Origin: Marivivens donghaensis
GTDB lineage: Bacteria; Pseudomonadota; Alphaproteobacteria; Rhodobacterales; Rhodobacteraceae
DNA length: 64,000 bases
Assembly: GCF_030410045.1 (NCBI RefSeq)
Contig: NZ_JAUFRA010000004.1
Coordinates: 310,001-374,000 of the forward strand
Direction of reading: 5' to 3'
In this document: piece by piece, positions 18,096 through 27,418 of the stretch
How the letters are laid out: each line of letters begins with the position of its first letter
Numbering within the stretch: position 1 is the first letter of the stretch
Translations under genes and position numbers: made by a program
Notes under the pieces: generated by a model
The model's database searches: none
Told to the model about the DNA's origin: nothing
The model's input: only the letters and a program-made list of their open reading frames with translations

Positions 18096-20672
18096 TTACT
18101 CTGCCCGAGGTGACTCGTCATCCTGTTCCGCGCTTTGTTTGCGGAGGAACCGCATCAGTGCTGTATCGTCGAGCGGTTTGGTCATGACGGTCGACGCGCC
18201 TGCCTTTTCGAACTGACGCATGTCATCGCCAACGACAGCAGCGGTGAGGCCGATGATCGGTTTGGTAAAGCCATTGGCGCGCAGGGTGCGTGTCAGTTCA
18301 TCGCCCGACATTTCGGGCATAAAGAGGTCTGTGACGACTACATCAGGCGGATCTTGGGCGATGAGGTCGAGCGCCTCGCGGCCAGAGCCAACCACCTCTA
18401 CACGGCCCATGAATTTGCGAAGGCGCGCGCTGGTAACCTCGGCGACCAGAGCGTTGTCTTCTGCCAAAAGAACATACATCGAGCCAAAGTCGACCGTGTC
18501 GTCGTCCATATGGGCGACCTGACGTAGATCCTCTGCCGAGGCGAGTGGTTCAGCGATCCGAACGTGATAGCCCGCGCCGCCTTCGGGGGCGGGGAAGTAG
18601 GTCACGCTGCCACCCAAGAGCTGCGCAGTTGTCCGCACGATGTAGAGGCCAAGGCCCGAGCCGTCCGCGCGGTTGCGGGCATCTTCGCCGCCACGCTGGA
18701 ACGGTTGGAAGAGGCGTTCGACTTCTTCAGCAGCGATCCCAATGCCGTTGTCCGTGATCGACCAAACCCCTGTGCGGTCGTTCAGATTATCGCCAATCGA
18801 CGACCGATAGGTCACAGTAATTGCAGAGCAGCGCGAGTGAATGATCGCGTTGCGAATAAGGTTGCCGAGGATTTGTTTGATCCGAACGCTATCGGCCAAG
18901 ACCATCTCGTTCGCGCCTTCGCCAAACCGAAGTCTGATCGTGATGCCGCTCGCCTGAGCCTGCATTTCGAACGTATTGCGGATCGATTCGGCAAGGTCGG
19001 CTGGGACGAACGGGACCGGGTTGATGGGCAGGTTCTTTTCTGGGTTCACGGCCTGACGCATGTCGGTCAAAACGCCGAGAAGTTGGTCCGTTGCCTCGCG
19101 CAGGCGTCTGGCGAGGTGCTCTTGGTCCGCTTCGTCGTCGTTAAGGTCGTCGATAAGCATCGAAATCACCGACGCAGGTGTCCGCAATTCGTGGCTGATG
19201 ATCGAGAACATCTGCTTTTGCTGATCTTGACGGATCGACAATTCGGCCAAGGTTTCCTTGAGCGCGCGTTCCTGCAGGTGTTCGCCTGTCACATCTACCA
19301 CGAGGCCATAGACGACGGGTAGGTTGTCAAAGCTGCGTTCGTACCAAAGGAACAGGCGAATAACGCGACGGTGATTGCTGCCTGGGGCCTCGCGTAGGCG
19401 GGCGAGGAGGGTCGTCGTCTCGCCCGGACGTTGGAACATCATGCGCCGCAGTTCGGTTTGTTCATGGTCGCCAAATTTCCGCATCATCGATGCAATATCG
19501 AAACTTTGCGGAACGCCTAGCATGCGCTGCGTTACGGGATCGACCGAAACCATGCGCGATGTTAGATCAACGGCAAAGACACCAACGCCCGCATAGTTCC
19601 GAACAGTATTTAGACGTCGTAGCGAGCTGACTTGTTGATCTTGCAGGTGCAGCCCATGGCTGCGTAGGCCGAGTACGAAAATGATGATGCCGAGGGCGAT
19701 GACCGCGTAAACTTCTATGACAAGGTCGGATTGCGAGGTGATCGTCGGAGGCGTCACAATCGCGCCAGTCATAGATGCGTAGATCAGCATCCCCGTGGTC
19801 AGGGTCGGCACAACCAATCGGATCGGTAGAACAACAGCAAAAATCGCACAGAGCGCGATAGCGTCTAGGGCGACATGAAGTTGGACCCCATACTGTCCCA
19901 ATGTGGCGAGCACACCAAAGCTCAAGACAAATGGCGTTGCCCAGAGGACATCCGATGGCCGTGGGAATTGGATCATCCCAATAAAGAAGGTGGACACGAC
20001 AATGCCGCCATAGCCACAACGGATCGCTGCTTGGAGCAGGAACTCGTTATCGAGTGAAAGTGCTGCCACTGCCTCAGGGAAAGACGACGCAAAGACGCTG
20101 GTGAGCGTTGAGATTGTCGTAACCGAAACGATGGAGAACACCACACCAGTCAGAACTGAAATCGTAAGGTCGACCGTGTAGGGGGCAAGGCGGTTGTTGA
20201 GGAAGTTCAGCACCAGTCGCAACAAGAACCCGACGAGGCCACCGATAAATAAGTTCACCCCTAAACCAGCCCAGAACATGCGAGCGATACTGTCCGATGT
20301 TTCGTCAAGCGGCAGGATGTAGGTAGGTATGATTGCTTGAGCCAGATAAATGCCGATGAAGGCAAGAATTGGCCAGTATATCATACGGATGGGATAGATG
20401 AGCACTCCTAGCACCAACACGAAAAGCGCCGTGTGTGGCACAAAATAAATTGCGATTTTCGATAGATCTGTTGCCCCAGCCCCCAAAGCCAGCCCCATGA
20501 CCCAAATCGATGTAAATGCGACGTAGATAAGGGTATGTCGAGACGGGTGGCTCGCAATTTTAGCGCGCAATCTGAGAAGTTGAGACCCATCCAGATCGCG
20601 AAACAGCAGGGAGTCGCGCAGGTCATCTGGCGTCTTATTGCTGGAAATCGCGAAGGTGGTTTTAAGTGCCAT
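18096..20672 (-). CDS. Membrane hybrid sensor histidine kinase with receiver domain
   Basis: 858 residues. The N-terminal ~340 residues contain about ten membrane helices with short loops, resembling MASE-type sensor regions rather than a periplasmic sensor. A PAS-like segment follows (about 345-465), then HisKA with the phosphoacceptor His494 in FSIISHELRTP, and the HATPase domain (NLIRNAIIHSR, DNGIGI, GSGLGLYIV). The C-terminal receiver has its acidic pocket at LLAEDN and the phosphoacceptor Asp near 782 in VVVTDLFMPEMSG. No cognate regulator or phosphotransferase is adjacent; only the TfoX-like gene follows. Signal unknown. Confidence 0.92.
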   Translation of the reverse strand: MALKTTFAISSNKTPDDLRDSLLFRDLDGSQLLRLRAKIASHPSRHTLIYVAFTSIWVMGLALGAGATDLSKIAIYFVPHTALFVLVLGVLIYPIRMIYWPILAFIGIYLAQAIIPTYILPLDETSDSIARMFWAGLGVNLFIGGLVGFLLRLVLNFLNNRLAPYTVDLTISVLTGVVFSIVSVTTISTLTSVFASSFPEAVAALSLDNEFLLQAAIRCGYGGIVVSTFFIGMIQFPRPSDVLWATPFVLSFGVLATLGQYGVQLHVALDAIALCAIFAVVLPIRLVVPTLTTGMLIYASMTGAIVTPPTITSQSDLVIEVYAVIALGIIIFVLGLRSHGLHLQDQQVSSLRRLNTVRNYAGVGVFAVDLTSRMVSVDPVTQRMLGVPQSFDIASMMRKFGDHEQTELRRMMFQRPGETTTLLARLREAPGSNHRRVIRLFLWYERSFDNLPVVYGLVVDVTGEHLQERALKETLAELSIRQDQQKQMFSIISHELRTPASVISMLIDDLNDDEADQEHLARRLREATDQLLGVLTDMRQAVNPEKNLPINPVPFVPADLAESIRNTFEMQAQASGITIRLRFGEGANEMVLADSVRIKQILGNLIRNAIIHSRCSAITVTYRSSIGDNLNDRTGVWSITDNGIGIAAEEVERLFQPFQRGGEDARNRADGSGLGLYIVRTTAQLLGGSVTYFPAPEGGAGYHVRIAEPLASAEDLRQVAHMDDDTVDFGSMYVLLAEDNALVAEVTSARLRKFMGRVEVVGSGREALDLIAQDPPDVVVTDLFMPEMSGDELTRTLRANGFTKPIIGLTAAVVGDDMRQFEKAGASTVMTKPLDDTALMRFLRKQSAEQDDESPRAE

Positions 20673-21400
20673 TGGGCCTAGGTGTCTCTTTATGGTTGTC
20701 GGTCTTCCCTAAGTTCAGGGGTATGTCATCCGGATCGGTGCTGAAACGCTGCATTGGGATAAGCTGCAGTATCCATAAGGCTAACACCCCACATGATGTG
20801 CCTCAAAACGGAAAACACCCAAGGGTTGTTCATTTATGATCGCGTCTTAAAGGCTCGCAAAGTCGCGAATGAGGTAGGGTGTCTCGGCGGCGACAGGTAT
20901 TTGTCTGTTTGTTTCTGTCTGCGGCTTGTTCTGTGTCGGTGCTTTTTTCAGTTGATCGGCTGGCATGGCGACCTCGCTTTACTCAAATCCACAAGGGTGA
21001 CGTTAGGTAAGTGTATACCTCAATCTTGGCAGAGATGAGGCAGTTAAGGCGTGACTAACTATGTTTTTCGGGCCATTCGCCTGTGAAGTGGATCGATTGT
21101 TGACGTTTGTTCTGATTAAAAATTAACCAAGGCACTCATTTGTGATTAAAAAGTGACCACCTGCGTTGAATTTTGATTTTCTGGATTTGATGAGAATTGT
21201 GATGTGCCGCGTTGCAGCATCTCCTCTTTCTCGGGCGACGGATAACGCCGCTCGAAATCGCCGCACGGGGACGCAATCCTGGCAGAAAACCGACCCCGCG
21301 CGACACCAGCAACAAAGCTGAGGCCTTGATATACGCGTTTTGACCCGATTTGACCACTGGTCACGGGCCGCGGATGGGTCTCAAACAGGGGACACTTTAA
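20673..21400 (+). other. 728-bp intergenic region between the kinase and urtA
   Basis: I find no convincing gene here; an 81-codon frame at 20793-21038 lacks conservation signs and codon bias. The half next to urtA is AT-rich. It holds a near-direct repeat TGATTAAAAATTAACC (21113) / TGATTAAAAAGTGACC (21143) spaced 30 bases, about three helical turns. A dyad TGACC-ACT-GGTCA (21351-21363) lies 37 bases before the ATG, and the urtA Shine-Dalgarno CAGGGGA is at 21386-21392. These are candidate operator sites for nitrogen control of the urea transporter (inference). Confidence 0.5.
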
Positions 21401-22690
21401 ATGTTTAAAAAAATCATGCTGCCCGCACTTTCCTCCGCTGCTCTGATCGCAGGTGCAGGCTCCGCTCTGGCCGAATGTGCTGACCCGATCAAGGTTGGCG
21501 TGCTGCACTCCCTCTCTGGCACGATGGCCATTTCTGAAACCACTCTCAAAGACACCATGTTGATGCTGATCGCAGAGCAGAACGCAAAGGGCGGTCTGCT
21601 GGGCTGTGAAATCGAAGCCGTCGTGGTCGACCCTGCGTCCGACTGGCCGCTCTTTGCGGAAAAGGCACGTGAACTGCTGACCGTTCACGACGTGGATGTG
21701 ATTTTCGGCAACTGGACCTCGGTCTCGCGTAAATCGGTTCTCCCCGTGCTTGAAGAATTGAACGGCCTGCTGTTCTACCCCGTTCAATACGAAGGCGAAG
21801 AATCCTCGCGCAACGTTTTCTACACTGGCGCTGCTCCGAACCAGCAGGCGATCCCTGCGGTTGACTACTTCCTCGAAGAGCTTGGTGTTGAGAAATTCGC
21901 GCTTCTGGGCACCGACTATGTCTACCCACGCACCACCAACAACATTCTCGAAAGCTATCTTCAGTCCAAAGGCATCGCCGCTGAAGACATCTTTGTGAAC
22001 TACACCCCGTTCGGTCACTCGGACTGGGCAACCATCGTGTCGGACGTTGTCGCATTGGGCGCTGACGGTAAATCGGTTGGCGTGATTTCGACCATCAACG
22101 GCGATGCAAACATCGGCTTCTATAAAGAACTCGCAGCCCAAGGCGTCTCTGCCGAAGACATCCCAGTTGTTGCCTTCTCCGTCGGTGAAGAAGAACTCTC
22201 GGGCCTCGATACCACCAACCTCGTTGGCCACTTGGCAGCTTGGAACTACTTCATGTCGGCTGATACCGCAGAAAACGCGGCCTTCATCGACGCATGGCAT
22301 GGCTTTATCGGTGACGATGCGCGCGTGACGAACGACCCGATGGAAGCGCACTACATCGGCTTTAACATGTGGGTGAACGCAGTAACCGCGGCAGGCACCA
22401 CCGACGTTGACACCATCATCGAAGCGCTTCCGGGCCAAGAGTTCACCAACCTGACAGGCGGAACTGCTGTCATGTTGCCGAACCACCACCTGACCAAACC
22501 AGTTCTGATCGGTGAAATTCAGGCGGACGGCCAGTTCGACATCATCAGCCAAACCACCGAAGTGGCTGGTGACGCATGGACCGACTTCCTGCCGGAATCC
22601 GCTGTTCTGGAATCCGACTGGATCGACCTGAAATGCGGTATGTATAACACCGAAACTCAGACCTGCGTTCAGTTGACCTCGAACTACTAA
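21401..22690 (+). CDS. urtA: Urea ABC transporter substrate-binding protein
   Basis: Periplasmic binding protein of the high-affinity urea uptake system. 429 residues, signal peptide MFKKIMLPALSSAALIAGAGSALA. Typical UrtA segments: IKVGVLHSLSGTMAISETTLKD, GNWTSVSRKSVLPVLEE, LLFYPVQYEGEESS, and the cysteine-containing end DWIDLKCGMYNTETQTC. First gene of urtABCDE. Its coding sequence shows strong codon bias, consistent with high expression. No ureABC genes follow within the window, so urea hydrolysis must be encoded elsewhere. Confidence 0.96.
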   Translation: MFKKIMLPALSSAALIAGAGSALAECADPIKVGVLHSLSGTMAISETTLKDTMLMLIAEQNAKGGLLGCEIEAVVVDPASDWPLFAEKARELLTVHDVDVIFGNWTSVSRKSVLPVLEELNGLLFYPVQYEGEESSRNVFYTGAAPNQQAIPAVDYFLEELGVEKFALLGTDYVYPRTTNNILESYLQSKGIAAEDIFVNYTPFGHSDWATIVSDVVALGADGKSVGVISTINGDANIGFYKELAAQGVSAEDIPVVAFSVGEEELSGLDTTNLVGHLAAWNYFMSADTAENAAFIDAWHGFIGDDARVTNDPMEAHYIGFNMWVNAVTAAGTTDVDTIIEALPGQEFTNLTGGTAVMLPNHHLTKPVLIGEIQADGQFDIISQTTEVAGDAWTDFLPESAVLESDWIDLKCGMYNTETQTCVQLTSNY

Positions 22691-22768
22691 GGTTTTGAAA
22701 TTTGGGGTGGGGGCGCGTCCTCCACCCCGAACCTTCCCTCCCCAGACTACCCCATAAGGAACGCGCTG

Positions 22769-24706
22769 ATGCTTCGCGCCGTTGTGATGGCTCTGTCCAT
22801 CTTCTTTTTGGCTGCTGCCGCTGCCGCTCAGGACCTACAGTCTGTCCTCCAAACCTATTCCGATGACATTGCCAAACCGTCTCGCCGCACAGTGGATCAA
22901 GCGATTACCGCGTTGATCGACAGCGATCTGCCCGAAGTGCCCGCGTTTCTTCAGGCGTGGCAGGAAAAGAACGTTTGGCAGAACGAAGAGACTGGCCTGT
23001 TTTACTATGTCGAAGGCTCTGATCCGATCACGTTGATCGACCTTTCAACGGGTGAAGCCGTAGGCACTGCGCCCAAATCTGTCATGGCGCAGATCAAACC
23101 GAACGCAGGTGTGCGTGGTGTGATCGGCTCTGCCTTGGTTCAATATCAACTGCTCGATCCTGAATATGATCGTCGTGCCGCTGCATTGGATGCGATCAGC
23201 CGCGATGGCTCTGCCGAACAGCTTGCGCCTCTTGCCGCGTCGATCGCCGATGAGCCTGACACTGGTTTGCAGGCCCGCAAAGAACGTCTGTTGATGATGC
23301 TTACCGCTCGCTTTGCTCCGTTGAGCGAGGATCGTGTTGCGGCGATTGAGGCGCTATCGTCCGATGTGAGCGTCGACGTTCGCGCCGTGATGAACCAAAC
23401 GCTGACTACGACCACGGGTGTTGCGGCCGCGTTGCCCGAAGGCGCAAACATCGCCGCAATCCGCGAGGTCGGCCCTGATTTCGATGTGAATACCGCCTAT
23501 GCAGAGCTTGCCGCCGCTGGACTGGCGCAGCCCACAGTGACCGAAGACGACCTGAAATCCGCCCTGATCGCGAATATCGTGGATGACCAGATCGCCGGTG
23601 TGCCAGTTGCGGCCATGTCTGATCCTGCAGAGCGCGTTCGTGCCTATCAGGGGCTAGTCGATACGGGGCTTGCCGCGCCTTTCGTCCCGATGGCTGATCG
23701 CGAAGCTGCCGTTGCGGCTCATGTGTTCTACACCCAATACGATGAGGCGGATCAGTTCGTCACCGATGCCGCCGCTGCTGCAATCAAACAGATCGAGCTA
23801 AAGGTGGGTGCCATGCAGACTGCTGACCTCGCGCTCGATGCGATCTCTTTGGCGTCAATATATTTCCTAGCTGCGATTGGCCTTGCTGTGACGTTCGGTG
23901 TGATGGGCGTGATCAATATGGCCCATGGAGAGTTCATCATGATGGGCGCCTATACGGGCTACGTGATCCAGCAGGTGATCCCTGATTACACCGTGTCGAT
24001 TATCGTCGCACTTCCCGTTGCCTTTATCGTCACGTTTGCGGCCGGCGTCGCGATGGAGCGGTTAGTCATTCGCCACCTCTACAAACGCCCGCTGGAAACG
24101 CTCCTCGCGACATTTGGTATTTCTATTGCGCTGCAACAAATCGCAAAGAACATCTTTGGCACGCAGGCCCGCCCGCTGACCTCGCCGTCGTGGTTGGACG
24201 GTGCGCTGGTGTTCAACGACGTGGTGGCGATCAGCTACATCCGCATCGCGATTTTTGTGCTCGCCGTGATGTTCCTCTGCCTGATCTTGTTTATCCTGAA
24301 AAAGACCCGTCTGGGGCTAGAGGTCCGCGCAGTGACCCAGAACCCAGGGATGGCAGCTTCGATGGGCATTAACCCAGATCGCATCAATATGCTCACCTTC
24401 GGGCTTGGCTCAGGGATTGCGGGGATCGCAGGCGTTGCCATCGGCCTCTACGCCAAAGTCACGTCTGAAATGGGCGCCGACTACATCGTTCAGTCCTTCA
24501 TGACCGTTGTGGTCGGTGGCGTCGGGAACGTCTGGGGCACGCTTGCAGGGGCATCGCTGATTGGCTTCTTGCAAAAAGGGATCGAGTTCCTCAACCCGTC
24601 GAACACGCTCGCCGCGCAGACCTACATGATCCTCTTTATCATCATTTTCATCCAATTCCGTCCCAAAGGCATCGTCGCCCTAAAGGGCCGTGCGGCAGGG
24701 AACTGA
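22769..24706 (+). CDS. urtB: Urea ABC transporter permease UrtB
   Basis: LivH-type inner-membrane permease. 645 residues: signal peptide (MLRAVVMALSIFFLAAAAAAQD), a long N-terminal helical, HEAT-like periplasmic extension (to about 350) found in many proteobacterial UrtB, then the permease core starting near LALDAISLASIYFLAAIGLAVTFG. Core motifs include GVINMAHGEFIMMGAYTGY and VVVGGVGNVWGTLAGA. Start supported by AAGGA eight bases upstream. It is 78 bases after urtA. Confidence 0.95.
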   Translation: MLRAVVMALSIFFLAAAAAAQDLQSVLQTYSDDIAKPSRRTVDQAITALIDSDLPEVPAFLQAWQEKNVWQNEETGLFYYVEGSDPITLIDLSTGEAVGTAPKSVMAQIKPNAGVRGVIGSALVQYQLLDPEYDRRAAALDAISRDGSAEQLAPLAASIADEPDTGLQARKERLLMMLTARFAPLSEDRVAAIEALSSDVSVDVRAVMNQTLTTTTGVAAALPEGANIAAIREVGPDFDVNTAYAELAAAGLAQPTVTEDDLKSALIANIVDDQIAGVPVAAMSDPAERVRAYQGLVDTGLAAPFVPMADREAAVAAHVFYTQYDEADQFVTDAAAAAIKQIELKVGAMQTADLALDAISLASIYFLAAIGLAVTFGVMGVINMAHGEFIMMGAYTGYVIQQVIPDYTVSIIVALPVAFIVTFAAGVAMERLVIRHLYKRPLETLLATFGISIALQQIAKNIFGTQARPLTSPSWLDGALVFNDVVAISYIRIAIFVLAVMFLCLILFILKKTRLGLEVRAVTQNPGMAASMGINPDRINMLTFGLGSGIAGIAGVAIGLYAKVTSEMGADYIVQSFMTVVVGGVGNVWGTLAGASLIGFLQKGIEFLNPSNTLAAQTYMILFIIIFIQFRPKGIVALKGRAAGN

Positions 24707-24709
24707 GCC

Positions 24710-25927
24710 ATGACAAAATCATTCCTTGCAACAAATCGTTCGGTCCTTGTGTTCCTCTTGGTCCTGTCACTTTTCACCCTCGCGGTGACCGTGATGGCAG
24801 AGGCAACGGGCTATGGCCTGATCTCGACATCCTTCGTGAAAACACTGGGCAAAACGCTCTGCCTCTGTCTGATCGCCATCGCGATGGATGTGGTCTGGGG
24901 CTATTGCGGCATCCTCAGCCTCGGTCACTTTGCGTTCTTTGGTATCGGGGGATACGCGATTGGCATGTGGCTCATGTATGCCCGCACCGAAGAAATCGTC
25001 GCGGGGTCTCTGGCGAACCAACCGCTCCCTGCAACGCCGCAAGAGGTCTCTGACGCCATCGGCACTCAGATTTTCGGCGTCGTTGGCAGCAGCGATTTCC
25101 CTCTGATCTGGAGCTTTGCGCATTCGCTACCGCTCCAGCTTTTGGCGATCCTGATCGTTCCCGGATTGCTTGCACTTGTCTTTGGCTGGCTAGCCTTCCG
25201 CAGCCGCGTTACAGGCGTCTATCTCTCCATCCTGACCCAAGCGATGACCCTCGCGCTGTCGCTCTATCTGTTCCAAAACGACAGCGGTTTGCGCGGGAAT
25301 AACGGCCTCTCGGGTCTGCAAAACATTCCCGGTGTTTCCGCATCCCAAGACGACGTGTCGATCTGGTTCTTTTGGGCTTCAGCGGTCGCGCTTGGCCTCG
25401 GTTATCTCCTCTTTGCCTTTGTCACATCAGGCAAAATGGGCAGCGTCATTCGGGCCATTCGGGATGATGAAGCGCGTGTGAGGTTTCTTGGGTATCACGT
25501 TGAATCGTATAAATTATTCGTCTTTACGATCACGGCGATGGTCGCGGGCATTGCTGGCGCCCTCTATTACCCGCAAGCAGGCATCATTAACCCCGCAGAA
25601 ATCGCACCGATTGCGTCCATCTACCTCGCGGTTTGGGTGGCGATTGGTGGGCGCGGACGGCTTTATGGTGCTGTGATCGGCGCAACGCTCGTCTCGCTCT
25701 TGTCGTCGTGGTTCACTGGCGGCAGCGCACCTGCGATCAACCTCGGTTTCTACAAAATCGTCTGGACCGACTGGTGGCTCGTCCTGCTGGGCCTGTCCTT
25801 TGTCGTGGTCACGCTGTTCTTCCCCCAAGGTATCGGCGGTCTGTTCGATTTCGTCGCGGTCAAACGCAACTCTGACTATGGCCCATCCGAGGGGGCATGG
25901 CGCGCAGAAGAAGGAAAGCCGGAATGA
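24710..25927 (+). CDS. urtC: Urea ABC transporter permease UrtC
   Basis: LivM-type permease partner of UrtB. 405 residues with about ten membrane helices. Recognisable parts: DVVWGYCGILSLGHFAFFGIGGYAIGMWLMY, a soluble insert of ~40 residues after it, GNNGLSGLQNIPG, AIRDDEARVRFLGY and AVWVAIGGRGRLYGAVIGA. It begins three bases after urtB and its stop overlaps the urtD start (ATGA). Confidence 0.95.
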   Translation: MTKSFLATNRSVLVFLLVLSLFTLAVTVMAEATGYGLISTSFVKTLGKTLCLCLIAIAMDVVWGYCGILSLGHFAFFGIGGYAIGMWLMYARTEEIVAGSLANQPLPATPQEVSDAIGTQIFGVVGSSDFPLIWSFAHSLPLQLLAILIVPGLLALVFGWLAFRSRVTGVYLSILTQAMTLALSLYLFQNDSGLRGNNGLSGLQNIPGVSASQDDVSIWFFWASAVALGLGYLLFAFVTSGKMGSVIRAIRDDEARVRFLGYHVESYKLFVFTITAMVAGIAGALYYPQAGIINPAEIAPIASIYLAVWVAIGGRGRLYGAVIGATLVSLLSSWFTGGSAPAINLGFYKIVWTDWWLVLLGLSFVVVTLFFPQGIGGLFDFVAVKRNSDYGPSEGAWRAEEGKPE

Positions 25928-26667
25928 GCAAACGTCTCCTCGAAGTTTCGGGCGTTTCGGTCACCTTTGACGGATTTCGCGCGATCAATAACCTTTCCAT
26001 CGCGATTGCAGAGCCTGAATTGCGGGCGGTGATCGGGCCGAATGGGGCGGGTAAAACCACCTTTATGGACATCATCACAGGCAAGACCAAACCCGACGAG
26101 GGCAAGGTCATCTGGGGCGAAAAATCCATCAGCCTCTTAGGCATGAGCGAAAGCCAGATCGCCCGCGCGGGCATCGGTCGTAAGTTCCAAAAGCCGACGG
26201 TGTTTGAAGCGCAGACCGTTCGCGAAAACCTCGCGATGGCGCTGAAAAACAAACGCGGACCGTTTGATGTGCTGTTCTATCGCAAGACGGCAAATGGGGC
26301 TGCGCGGATCGAAGCGCTCGCCGCAGAAATCGGGCTGAGTGATCAGCTAACCCGTGTTGCAGGAGAGCTGTCACACGGTCAAAAGCAATGGTTGGAAATC
26401 GGGATGCTCTTGGCCCAAGATCCACGTTTGCTCTTGGTCGATGAACCCGCGGCAGGGATGACGCCTGCGGAGCGGGAACAAACGACCGACCTCCTTGTTC
26501 GGGCGGCGAAGACCCGCGCCGTTGTGGTTGTCGAACATGATATGGAGTTCGTGCGCCGCCTGAACTGCAAGGTCACCGTGCTGCACGAAGGATCGGTTTT
26601 GGCCGAAGGCTCGCTCGATCACGTGACCCAAAACCCTGACGTGATTGAAGTTTATCTGGGACGCTAA
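25924..26667 (+). CDS. urtD: Urea ABC transporter ATP-binding protein UrtD
   Basis: LivG-type ATPase. The ATG at 25924 overlaps the urtC TGA and gives 247 residues (MSKRLLEVSGVSVTFDGF). Walker A GPNGAGKTT, the UrtD-typical KFQKPTVFEAQTVRENL, signature LSHGQKQWLEIGMLL and Walker B LLLVDEPAAGMTPAERE. The longer upstream frame lies inside urtC. Confidence 0.95.
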   Translation: MSKRLLEVSGVSVTFDGFRAINNLSIAIAEPELRAVIGPNGAGKTTFMDIITGKTKPDEGKVIWGEKSISLLGMSESQIARAGIGRKFQKPTVFEAQTVRENLAMALKNKRGPFDVLFYRKTANGAARIEALAAEIGLSDQLTRVAGELSHGQKQWLEIGMLLAQDPRLLLVDEPAAGMTPAEREQTTDLLVRAAKTRAVVVVEHDMEFVRRLNCKVTVLHEGSVLAEGSLDHVTQNPDVIEVYLGR

Positions 26668-26668
26668 G

Positions 26669-27364
26669 ATGCTCGAAATTGAAAATCTCACACTGAAATA
26701 CGGGCAGAGCCAGATTTTGAACGGCATCACCATGACCGCAAAGCCGGGGCAGGTGACAGCGGTCATGGGGACCAATGGCGTTGGAAAAACCTCGCTCCTC
26801 AAGGCGATTGCTGGGCGTCATCCCTATGACAAAGGCACTATTCGGTTAGACGGAAAAGACCTGCCGCATCTGACCGCATTTGGTGCCGCACGGGCAGGGA
26901 TCGCCTATGTCCCGCAGGGCCGCGAAGTTTTCCCGCTGATGACCGTGCAGGAAAATCTGGAAAGCGGGTTTGCCTGCCTTGATCGGTCTGAACGCGGCGT
27001 GCCCGATAAGATTTTTCAGCTTTTCCCGATCCTCAAAGAGTTCCTGCATCGACGAGGCGGCGACCTCTCTGGCGGGCAGCAACAGCAGTTGGCAATCGCG
27101 CGTGCACTGATCACACGACCTCGCGTGTTGCTCTTGGACGAGCCAACCGAAGGCATTCAGCCCAATATCATTCAGCAGATCGGCCGCGTGATTGCACAGT
27201 TGCGCGATGAGGGCGAGATTGCAGTGGTTCTGGTCGAACAGTATTTCGACTTCGCCTTTAACCTCGCGGACGAATTCTATGCGCTCAACCGTGGCGATGT
27301 CGTGCTGAACGAGGGGAAAGCGAGTTTGGCGCGGAAGCAGTTGCTGGCGGCGGTCTCGATTTGA
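26669..27364 (+). CDS. urtE: Urea ABC transporter ATP-binding protein UrtE
   Basis: LivF-type ATPase and second nucleotide-binding subunit of the UrtBCDE complex. 231 residues from the ATG one base after the urtD stop. Walker A GTNGVGKTS, AYVPQGREVFPLMTVQENL, signature LSGGQQQQLAIARAL, Walker B VLLLDEPTEGIQPNII. Last gene of the operon; repeat copy 4 lies between it and the convergent selO. Confidence 0.95.
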   Translation: MLEIENLTLKYGQSQILNGITMTAKPGQVTAVMGTNGVGKTSLLKAIAGRHPYDKGTIRLDGKDLPHLTAFGAARAGIAYVPQGREVFPLMTVQENLESGFACLDRSERGVPDKIFQLFPILKEFLHRRGGDLSGGQQQQLAIARALITRPRVLLLDEPTEGIQPNIIQQIGRVIAQLRDEGEIAVVLVEQYFDFAFNLADEFYALNRGDVVLNEGKASLARKQLLAAVSI

Positions 27365-27370
27365 TGCGCT

Positions 27371-27414
27371 GGGGGCGCTGCCCCCAAACCCCCGGGATAT
27401 TTGGGGCACAAAGG
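27371..27414 (-). repeat. Stop-adjacent palindromic repeat element, copy 4
   Basis: Begins four bases after the selO stop on the minus strand: CCTTTGTGCC, AAATATCCCGGGGG, TTT, GGGGGCAGCGCCCCC. Nearly identical to copy 3, ten kilobases away. Confidence 0.84.
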
Positions 27415-27418
27415 AGCC

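Noticed and set aside
20950..20980. Possible sigma-54 promoter (TGGCATGGCGACCTCGC) upstream of urtA
   Set aside because: The GC and TGCA core elements do not match at the required spacing, and it is more than 400 bases from the gene.
20793..21038. 81-codon plus-strand frame in the gap before urtA
   Set aside because: Cys/Leu/Arg-rich with no Shine-Dalgarno and no family resemblance; codon use differs from the neighbours.
21146..22552. 468-codon minus-strand frame opposite urtA
   Set aside because: Mirror of strongly biased urtA codons; urtA is unambiguous and the frame has no start context or domain.
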